Assembly (NCBI RefSeq): GCF_003121925.1
Contig: NZ_QEWR01000006.1
Span: 1 to 64,000 of the forward strand
Direction of reading: 5' to 3'
Length of the DNA: 64,000 nt
From: Ignatzschineria indica
Lineage (GTDB): Bacteria; Pseudomonadota; Gammaproteobacteria; Cardiobacteriales; Wohlfahrtiimonadaceae
The notes beneath the pieces are model-generated. The model searched no databases. It saw nothing but the letters and a program-made list of their open reading frames with translations, and was not told the origin of the DNA. Each line of letters opens with the position of its first letter. Position 1 is the stretch's first letter. Below, one piece after another: positions 58,701 to 64,000 of this stretch. A program made the position numbers and the translations under genes.

Positions 58701-59430
58701 AATTAAGACCGATCGAAAAGGGGCGAACATGGCGTAACGAGTTGTAGAAAGCTTCGGTCGTCTGCCCTGAAAGCGTCCGCCCTGAAGCATCTGTAATAGT
58801 ACCGGAGATCATCACCGGCAATCGAATCCCTCTCTCTTCAAAAAAGGTCTCGATCGCAAAAAGCGCTGCTTTAGCATTGAGCGTATCGAAGATAGTCTCG
58901 ACCATTAAGATATCGGCACCGCCGGCTACCAAGCCAGAAATAGCTTCCAAATACCCTTCAACTAATTGATCAAAAGAGGTATTTCTAAAGCCAGGGTCAT
59001 TCACATCAGGGGAGATCGAGGCCGTCTTACTAGTAGGACCTAAAACCCCTACCACAAATCGGGGCTTTTCTGCCGTGCTATAGCGCTGACACGCACGCTT
59101 AGCTAATTGCGCTGCCTCATAATTGATCTCATAAACATAAGGCTCCATCCCATAATCGGCCATCGACATTTGAGTAGCATTGAAGGTATTGGTCTCAATA
59201 AGATCAGCGCCCGCCGCAAGATAGGCCTCATGAATCGCCAAAATAATATCAGGTTGCGTTAAGACTAAAAGATCATTATTCCCCTTAAGATCTTGGGGCC
59301 AATCGGCGAAACGTTCACCGCGAAAATCAGCCTCCTCCAATTGTCGCTTCTGGATCATCGTCCCCATTGCTCCATCTAAAATTAAGATGCGTTTCTGGGC
59401 GATACTCTGAAGTTGCTCTTCGATAGCCAT
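55762..59430 (-). CDS. metH: cobalamin-dependent methionine synthase
   Basis: MetH transfers the methyl group of 5-methyl-THF to homocysteine via methylcobalamin. Module 1 (homocysteine, about 1-330) has [10 protein letters not shown] and zinc cysteines in GLNCALG and [11 protein letters not shown]. Module 2 (methyl-THF, about 355-620) has [11 protein letters not shown]. Module 3 binds B12 with [11 protein letters not shown], whose histidine is the lower ligand. Module 4 (about 900-1222) is the activation domain with [15 protein letters not shown], which binds SAM for reactivation. From the ATG at 59430 the protein has 1222 residues (E. coli 1227); GAGGAG lies 11-12 nt upstream. A farther in-frame start at 59481 is less likely. 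It lies downstream of the SAM-riboswitch-controlled lipoprotein gene. Confidence 0.97.
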   Translation of the reverse strand: MAIEEQLQSIAQKRILILDGAMGTMIQKRQLEEADFRGERFADWPQDLKGNNDLLVLTQPDIILAIHEAYLAAGADLIETNTFNATQMSMADYGMEPYVYEINYEAAQLAKRACQRYSTAEKPRFVVGVLGPTSKTASISPDVNDPGFRNTSFDQLVEGYLEAISGLVAGGADILMVETIFDTLNAKAALFAIETFFEERGIRLPVMISGTITDASGRTLSGQTTEAFYNSLRHVRPFSIGLNCALGPDLLRNYVAELSHISEFYLSAHANAGLPNAFGEYDLGADEMALEMAEWAESGFLNIVGGCCGTTPEHIAKIAEKVASIAPRIPEEKVKSLRLSGLEACNLTIGESLFANVGERTNITGSLRFKRLIKEKNYAEALEVARDQVENGAQIIDINMDEGMLDSKAEMVTFLNLIASEPDISKVPIMIDSSKWEILEAGLKCIQGKGIVNSISMKEGVAQFIAQAKLAKKYGAAIVVMAFDEAGQADNLERRIEICSKAYDILVNEVNFPAEDIIFDPNVFAIATGISEHNRYGLDFLEATEWIRKNLPYVHISGGISNVSFSFRGNNLVREAIHAVFLYHAIARGLSMGIVNAGQLAIYEDIPEELREGIEDVLFDRDPEASERLLELAQKYQGEGATRKEENLEWRALPVAERLTYALVNGVDSYIEEDTELARQSFSRPIEVIEGPLMTGMNVVGDLFGEGKMFLPQVVKSARVMKRAVAYLIPFIEEEKRKFGDMSQSNGKILMATVKGDVHDIGKNIVGVVLQCNNFEVIDMGVMVPTPAIIEKALEEQVDVIGLSGLITPSLEEMVGFAKEMERRGLDIPIMIGGATTSLAHTAVRIAPQYRHTVVHVRDASRSVGVAQSLISPELRDEFKKNLKEDYEKRRTAYLERQRDIKLIPFQEAVNNRLKLRFDHIVKPEKMGIHEFEVPLEDLVETIDWTPFFASWQLRGKFPKLLEDEIIGEEATKVYQDAEKMLAKILEEKWLTAKAVVGLFPAKNAGESTVLFTDDTRTEELARLHHLRQQTERPNEMPNRSLADFIGEEDYIGAFACTAGIGIEPYIEAFEADHDDYSAIMLKALADRLAESLAEYLHKRVRKEYWGYAKDEMLDNEALIREEYRGIRPAPGYPACPEHTEKATLWRLLNPDQRIGLAITDSFAMYPQAAVSGWYFAHPEAHYFGVGKIGRDQVEDYAARKGWDLKEAEKWLAPNLGYEPEE

Positions 59431-59767
59431 AAAATAGATACTCCTCTCTCTACCGGCAGACGCAATCGCTGCCATCATCAATAGTGGTTAACTCAGTGAG
59501 TGTTACTCATTTATGCGACGAACTTAACTTGTAGCGCACTTTAAAAAAGTGTCGCTCTCATCATCATCTTGATAATCGTTCATCGTCGTTAATAATCGTT
59601 CTAAATAGAGAGAGGAGGATAGAGAAAAAATAGAATCGACCATAAAAAAGTGCTAATCACAGATCAAATCTGCCACTAGCACTTCTTTATTAAGATCAGC
59701 CTGTACAAGATCATCTTCTAGAGTGCAACAGATCAAGCATCCTAAAAGATTGATCAACGATAACACA
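59431..59767. other. intergenic region between lipoprotein gene and metH
   Basis: It holds the lipoprotein terminator (59644-59694) and an imperfect hairpin at about 59532-59556 (AGCG-CACTT arms) about 100 nt before the metH ATG. It has no recognisable SAM or cobalamin aptamer. Confidence 0.55.
59644..59694 (-). terminator. lipoprotein gene terminator
   Basis: AAGTGCTA and TAGCACTT pair, with an inner CAGAT/ATCTG hairpin; read on the minus strand, TTTTTT follows. It separates the lipoprotein gene from metH. Confidence 0.82.
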
Positions 59768-60277
59768 TTAATCAGGAATATCGATCTTTCCTGAGATAGC
59801 GGGCTTCACAGCCTTGCTATCGATAATTAATGTGGGCTGTAGTGAAGGATTAGAGGGATAATTCGATCCTCCCCATTTCATCACTACTTGTCCTTTCCCT
59901 TTGCTATAAACGGAGAGATCAGACCAACCATTTGAACGTGCTTCTAAGACATAGATCGGCGCATTCGCAACTGTCGATTTTGATGCTAATTTATAATTAC
60001 CATCTGCTAAGCCTTCAAAGACTAACAGTGTACAGCCACCGGTTCCACACCACTCTTCCCCTTCGAGAAGCACTAAACCATCATCGATGCCATCTTGGTT
60101 AAGATCAGCATATGCGACAGCGTAACTTGGTGCGGTCTCATTGGTGAAATTTTTAATTGCTGCCTCTAACTGCGGTGTTGCAACAACCTCTTCTAACTCA
60201 ATAGAACTCCCTGCTGTTTGACAGCCTGCTAAAAAAAGTGCGGAAAGTGCTACGGTTAATAGACCTTTTTTCATCAT
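59768..60277 (-). CDS. lipoprotein of unknown function, under SAM-I riboswitch control
   Basis: The 169-residue protein has a lipoprotein signal peptide with lipobox LAGC at residues 16-19, so it is expected to be membrane-anchored in the envelope. The mature part contains AYADLNQDGIDDGLVLLEG, a calcium-loop-like DxNxDGxDD motif as in FG-GAP and dockerin-type repeats, then EEWCGTGGCTLLVFEG with two cysteines, and SNGWSDLSVYSKG. Such small proteins occur in many proteobacteria with no known role. GGGAG lies 5 nt before the ATG. Its 5' leader holds a SAM-I aptamer and terminator, which ties it to methionine or SAM supply; metH lies downstream on the same strand and metF is divergent. Confidence 0.88.
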   Translation of the reverse strand: MMKKGLLTVALSALFLAGCQTAGSSIELEEVVATPQLEAAIKNFTNETAPSYAVAYADLNQDGIDDGLVLLEGEEWCGTGGCTLLVFEGLADGNYKLASKSTVANAPIYVLEARSNGWSDLSVYSKGKGQVVMKWGGSNYPSNPSLQPTLIIDSKAVKPAISGKIDIPD

Positions 60278-60312
60278 AGTGACTCCCTTTGTTGTCCTGA
60301 GACTTCTGGTAT

Positions 60313-60343
60313 AAAAAAGCTCTTCCTGGGTAACAAGAAGAGC
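60313..60343 (-). terminator. regulated terminator of the lipoprotein-gene SAM switch
   Basis: GCTCTTC and GAAGAGC form a 7-bp stem, with TTTTTT on the minus strand. Its 5' arm (ATGCTCTTCTT) can instead pair with the 3' strand of aptamer helix P1 (AAGAAGCAT), an antiterminator. Confidence 0.8.
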
Positions 60344-60362
60344 ATCATTAACTGATTAATGC

Positions 60363-60460
60363 TTCTTATCTGCCAGACTCATCGATCTGTTGGACTTAGC
60401 ACAAAAAGATTGGTGCTGAGACTTCATTGGGCCAATTCCCTCCATCTCTCTTAATAAGAA
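60363..60460 (-). ncRNA. SAM-I (S-box) riboswitch aptamer upstream of lipoprotein gene
   Basis: On the minus strand the conserved S-box elements appear in order: AAGAGAGATGGAGGGA, GGCCC, ATGA, a P3 hairpin (AGCAC/GTGCT), AAGTCC and CAGATAAGAA. P1 pairs TTCTTATT with GATAAGAA (8 bp, one G-U). P2 outer arms GAGA/TCTC differ from the usual GAGG/CCC yet still pair, and the inner GGG/CCC and P4 CAGA/TCTG also pair. Within P3, the usual GGCAACC is changed, so this is a slightly divergent member. It lies 86 nt before the start codon. Confidence 0.87.
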
Positions 60461-60470
60461 CTACACTTTT

Positions 60471-60500
60471 ACTATATCACTCAAAATTTAAAAATAGCAA
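60471..60500 (-). promoter_or_regulatory. promoter of the SAM-controlled lipoprotein gene
   Basis: On the minus strand TTGCTA and TATAGT are separated by 18 bp, ending 10 bp before helix P1 of the aptamer. Confidence 0.7.
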
Positions 60501-60793
60501 AATAAAAGTGCAAATATAGAAATAGAGGTAATAAAAAGTGAACGTAATAACGGACGCAGCAATCGCGGTAACGGTTTCGTTTAAGATTAATCTCGTTTAA
60601 AAATATCGCAAGAATGTCGTAAGAATATTGTAATAGTATCGATAAACAGGCCGGTTAAGATATCGAAAAATAGTGAAAAGCATCTTGCTAAAAAGATTCA
60701 AATGATCGATTTTTAGAGCCTTAAGCTCTTCATGCAGATGCAGTAACGACCTCAAGGGCGATCTCAATAGAAGCCTCAGTAGCGCGTAAAAAC

Positions 60794-60823
60794 TTGCTTT
60801 TTACACAACAACTCCTCTATAGT
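60794..60823 (+). promoter_or_regulatory. metF promoter
   Basis: TTGCTT and TATAGT are separated by 18 bp, followed by AAAAAG. It is nearly the same as the opposing promoter at 60471-60500. Confidence 0.65.
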
Positions 60824-60868
60824 AAAAAGTAGATGGTAGAGAGAGCAACCCGCTTTTAATACCATGAT

Positions 60869-60974
60869 CTTATCAAGAGCGGCGGAGGGAAAGGCCCTGT
60901 GATGCCCGGCAACCTGATGAAAATTAAGGTGCCAATTCCTTCGACCTATCTAGGGATAGTGATCGAAAGATAAG
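60869..60974 (+). ncRNA. SAM-I (S-box) riboswitch aptamer upstream of metF
   Basis: The core is near consensus: CTTATCAAGAG, GGCGGAGGGA, GGCCC, GATGCCCGGCAACC, GGTGCCAATTCC and GAAAGATAAG. P1 is CTTATC/GATAAG, P2 uses GGGAAAGGCCC, P3 uses GGC-AACCT and AGGT-GCC, and the kink-turn GATG is present. P4 is the TTCGA arm. SAM binding should stabilise P1 and cause termination. Confidence 0.95.
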
Positions 60975-60984
60975 TTTGCGTAAT

Positions 60985-61020
60985 GCCAACACTTGATGAG
61001 AACGAGTGCTGGCTTTTTTT
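60985..61020 (+). terminator. regulated terminator of the metF SAM switch
   Basis: GCCAACACTTG pairs with CGAGTGCTGGC (one mismatch, one G-U), followed by TTTTTTT. It lies 10 nt beyond the aptamer. Confidence 0.88.
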
Positions 61021-61054
61021 ATGCCAGTTCGAAAATGGAAGGACCCTCCAATAA

Positions 61055-62008
<954 letters not shown>

Positions 62009-62063
62009 GCATCAATCAGCGACTCAGGTTCCATGTGAAACATTAAAAGAGAGAGTCAAAGGT

Positions 62064-63227
62064 TTAACGAAATGGATCAGGAATTGTGGAGGGAACAAGG
62101 ATATGGCGCCCCACATGCGCAACATCGGTCTCGCCACAAAAAGCCATACTGGTCTCAAACTCATTGCGGATCAGTTCCAATGCCTTTGTGACCCCGGCTT
62201 CCCCCATAGCGCCTAAACCATAGAGATAAGCGCGACCAATCATTCCGGCATTCGCGCCTAATGCAACAGCTTTAAGGAGATCTTGTCCGGAACGAATACC
62301 ACTATCGAGAATAATCTCGGTAGAAGTACCGCTAAGCGCTTCAACAATAGAAGGGAGAACCGCAATGGAAGAGAGTGCACCATCTAACTGGCGCCCGCCA
62401 TGATTACTCACCACAATGGCATCGGCACCCACTTGATGTGCCATCTTGGCATCTTCAGCATCTAAGATCCCTTTTAGGATAATTTTGCCGCCCCACATCT
62501 CTTTGATCCAGGCGATATCATCCCAATTGAGGGTTGGATCAAATTGCTGATTAGTCCAAGAAGCAAGAGAGCTTGGATCATCAATCCCATCCACATGCCC
62601 AACAATATTGCCAAATTGACGCCGTTTTGTCTTCAACATATTCCAACACCAACGCTGTTTAGTTAGGAGGTTTAACCAGTTTCGAAGTGTCGGCTTTGGT
62701 GGCACCGAAAGACCATTTTTAAGATCTTTATGACGCTGACCGATCATCTGCAGATCAAGAGTAATCACTAAAGCATCACACCCTGCTCTTTTCGCGCGAT
62801 CGATAAGGCGCTGCATAAAATCACGATCACGCATCACATAGAGCTGAAACCAGAAAGGCTCACCCACCTCATTTTTAATATCTTCTAAGGAGGCAATACT
62901 CATTGTAGATAAGGTATAACGAATCCCAAATCGCGAAGCGGCTCGTGCCGCTAGGATCTCCCCATCAGGATGGACCATGCCCACAAGTCCGGTAGGAGCA
63001 ATAGCGAGCGGCATCGACATTGGAATCCCGAGAACTTCACGCTCTAAATGTCTATTCTCCATATTCCGTGCCACTTTCTGCACTAGCTTAATCTTCTGAA
63101 AATCAGATTCATTTGCGCGATAGGTGGATTCTGTCCAAGATCCTGAATCAACATAATCATAAAACATTTTAGGGACACGTCGCTTTGCAAGCAGACGAAG
63201 GTCTTCGACATTGGTAATCGTTGCCAT
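62064..63227 (-). CDS. lldD: L-lactate dehydrogenase / alpha-hydroxy acid oxidase family (FMN)
   Basis: A membrane-associated FMN enzyme of 387 residues that oxidises L-lactate to pyruvate. The flavin and substrate contacts are visible: YDYVDSGSWTE, LAIAPTGLVGMVHPDGE, FQLYVMRDRDF, ITLDLQ, and the active-site VVSNHGGRQLDG with histidine and arginine. The family also includes mandelate and glycolate oxidases; the length and sequence favour LldD-type lactate oxidation. It is monocistronic and divergent from the oxygenase gene. Confidence 0.9.
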   Translation of the reverse strand: MATITNVEDLRLLAKRRVPKMFYDYVDSGSWTESTYRANESDFQKIKLVQKVARNMENRHLEREVLGIPMSMPLAIAPTGLVGMVHPDGEILAARAASRFGIRYTLSTMSIASLEDIKNEVGEPFWFQLYVMRDRDFMQRLIDRAKRAGCDALVITLDLQMIGQRHKDLKNGLSVPPKPTLRNWLNLLTKQRWCWNMLKTKRRQFGNIVGHVDGIDDPSSLASWTNQQFDPTLNWDDIAWIKEMWGGKIILKGILDAEDAKMAHQVGADAIVVSNHGGRQLDGALSSIAVLPSIVEALSGTSTEIILDSGIRSGQDLLKAVALGANAGMIGRAYLYGLGAMGEAGVTKALELIRNEFETSMAFCGETDVAHVGRHILVPSTIPDPFR

Positions 63228-63381
63228 ACTTAAAAATTGAACCTCATAACATAATCTAAATTAATAATCTGAATTAAAAAGGACTCAAACTGAGCCTAAA
63301 TAGCCTCAAAACACTATACTGCTCGCACGAAAGAGTGACAACGATTTATTGAGAATTTTATCTATAGCTCTCTAGTTTCGA

Positions 63382-63428
63382 CCCTAGTTACAACCTTACT
63401 TACAACCCTACTTACAACCTTATTTAAA
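63382..63428. repeat. 12-bp tandem repeat, nearly four copies
   Basis: Variants of CCCTACTTACAA follow without gaps at 63382, 63394, 63406 and 63418. Confidence 0.9.
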
Positions 63429-63460
63429 ATCACATTTGCCATTCTATCTACAAAATTTAT

Positions 63461-63489
63461 TTGCACTTTTTATTAATGTAGTCTATACA
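63461..63489 (+). promoter_or_regulatory. promoter of the oxygenase gene
   Basis: TTGCAC and TATACA are separated by 17 bp. Transcription would start near 63497, giving a leader of about 215 nt. Confidence 0.6.
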
Positions 63490-63497
63490 TATATGTA

Positions 63498-63538
63498 ATG
63501 CCGATTTGATAACAGCTTGCGGGCATAACCAGCTAAAG
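63498..63538 (+). ncRNA. candidate structured leader, weakly SAM-II-like
   Basis: ATGCC pairs with GGCAT around a 19-nt loop that holds GATTTG and GCTTGC; GCTAAAG follows. These pieces occur in that order in SAM-II aptamers, but the GTTAAA/GATAAA linker of that class is missing and the element is far from the ribosome-binding site. It sits at the predicted 5' end of the transcript. Confidence 0.3.
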
Positions 63539-63711
63539 CGTCCCTCTCAAAAAAAGAGATTCTCCTCCAAAAATACCTTGTGGAGAGCAGGCAGATCAGA
63601 TCGCAATTGAGACAACTCAATGGAATCTAATCGATCAAATCAATAAGTCGATCGAGTCGATTAGATGATTAGCACCTGACAAACCTGACAATCACCACAA
63701 GGAGAAAATGT

Positions 63712-64000
63712 ATGTCATCAGAGAATCCTCAACTTCCCATCCTCGATTATCATCAATTTCTTGCAGGAGGCGATGAGCGAGAAGCTTTCCTAGAATCGCT
63801 CCGCTATGCCGCACATGAGATCGGCTTCTTCTACCTTAAAAATCATAATATCCCCCAATCATTGATCGAAAAGGCGCAAAGATTAGCGAAAGAATTTTTT
63901 GCGCTACCGTTAGAGGAGAAGTTAGCAATCCATATGTCGAACTCACCTCACTTTCGCGGCTACACCAATATTCATGATGAGATTACACGAGAGAAGCCCG
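63712..64000 (+). CDS. isopenicillin N synthase-like 2-oxoglutarate/Fe(II) oxygenase, N-terminal part (cut by window edge)
   Basis: Only the first 96 codons are in the window. The sequence LPILDYHQFLAGG, AAHEIGFFYLKNHNIP, AKEFFALPLEEKLAI and FRGYTNIHDE matches the N-terminal DIOX_N segment of the isopenicillin N synthase/gibberellin oxidase family. The iron-binding HxD...H part lies beyond the edge, so the reaction is unknown. The start is ATG at 63712 with AAGGAG about 8 nt upstream; an ATG at 63708 is out of frame and soon stops. It has an unusually long leader. Confidence 0.88.
   Translation, partial: MSSENPQLPILDYHQFLAGGDEREAFLESLRYAAHEIGFFYLKNHNIPQSLIEKAQRLAKEFFALPLEEKLAIHMSNSPHFRGYTNIHDEITREKP

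Larger units (their letters stand above)
63228..63711. other. divergent region between lldD and the oxygenase gene
   Basis: The 484 bp contain a 12-bp tandem repeat (63382-63428), a promoter (63461-63489), a compact structured stretch at 63498-63538, and hairpins at 63544-63556 (CTCTC/GAGA) and about 63627-63665 (CTAATCGA/TCGATTAG) in the long leader of the last gene. Confidence 0.5.

Noticed and set aside
59431-59640. SAM or cobalamin riboswitch in front of metH
   Set aside because: No S-box or B12-box elements are visible; only an imperfect hairpin.

Overview
The window reads as chromosomal DNA of an AT-rich (roughly 40% GC by eye) gammaproteobacterium. dnaN-recF-gyrB, ffh/ypjD, lolA-rarA, ubiA, tatC, rlmKL, gltX and metH/metF are all of gammaproteobacterial type. 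A Cardiobacteriales-like genus such as Ignatzschineria or Wohlfahrtiimonas is my best guess; this is an impression from gene content and composition, not a placement. There are no rRNA, tRNA, prophage, complete insertion sequence or CRISPR features.

Layout. 1-1.6 kb: start of a BapA-like repeat adhesin and a small secreted protein. 1.8-6.7 kb: gyrB, recF, dnaN on the minus strand, with a consensus DnaA box upstream of dnaN but no dnaA beside it. 7-13.4 kb: gamma-carbonic anhydrase, pheA, folB, then divergent dadA and an alanine symporter (alanine uptake and oxidation), then mgsA. 13.6-19.5 kb: sppA, ffh, ypjD, tatC, gltX. 19.8-21.8 kb: a Schlafen-type (AlbA_2) ATPase-domain protein with an in-frame 42-bp tandem repeat. 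21.8-28.7 kb: rarA, lolA, gltS, gph, yjdM and a zinc alcohol dehydrogenase. 29-31.9 kb: Zn/Cd/Pb efflux ATPase with divergent CadR-like regulator and a readable MerR-type operator. 32-40.4 kb: SulP transporter, peptidoglycan-binding-domain protein, ubiA, cobalamin adenosyltransferase, phosphopantetheinyl transferase, H-NS-like protein, rlmKL. 40.4-41.7 kb is gene-free. 41.7-44.9 kb: succinate/acetate CoA-transferase and an NSS transporter. 45.2-48.2 kb: copA and a CopY-type repressor with promoter and cop box. 48.2-55.2 kb: LysR regulator with divergent nitroreductase, mgtE, a cardiolipin-synthase-type enzyme, and proP. 55.8-62 kb: methionine region (metH, lipoprotein, metF). 62-64 kb: lldD and the start of a 2-oxoglutarate/Fe(II) oxygenase gene.

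The most notable system is the methionine region. Two SAM-I (S-box) riboswitches lie back to back in one 828-bp intergenic region. One faces metF. The other, on the opposite strand, controls a lipoprotein gene of unknown function that sits next to metH. Each has its own intrinsic terminator and a nearly identical promoter (TTGCTW, 18 bp, TATAGT). SAM-I switches and CopY-type copper repressors are both regulatory devices better known from Gram-positive bacteria, and both occur here.

A second theme is a high density of short (8-16 bp) intergenic tandem duplications, plus a roughly 120-bp dispersed intergenic repeat present twice. Intrinsic terminators are plentiful and easy to read, so transcription units are well delimited.
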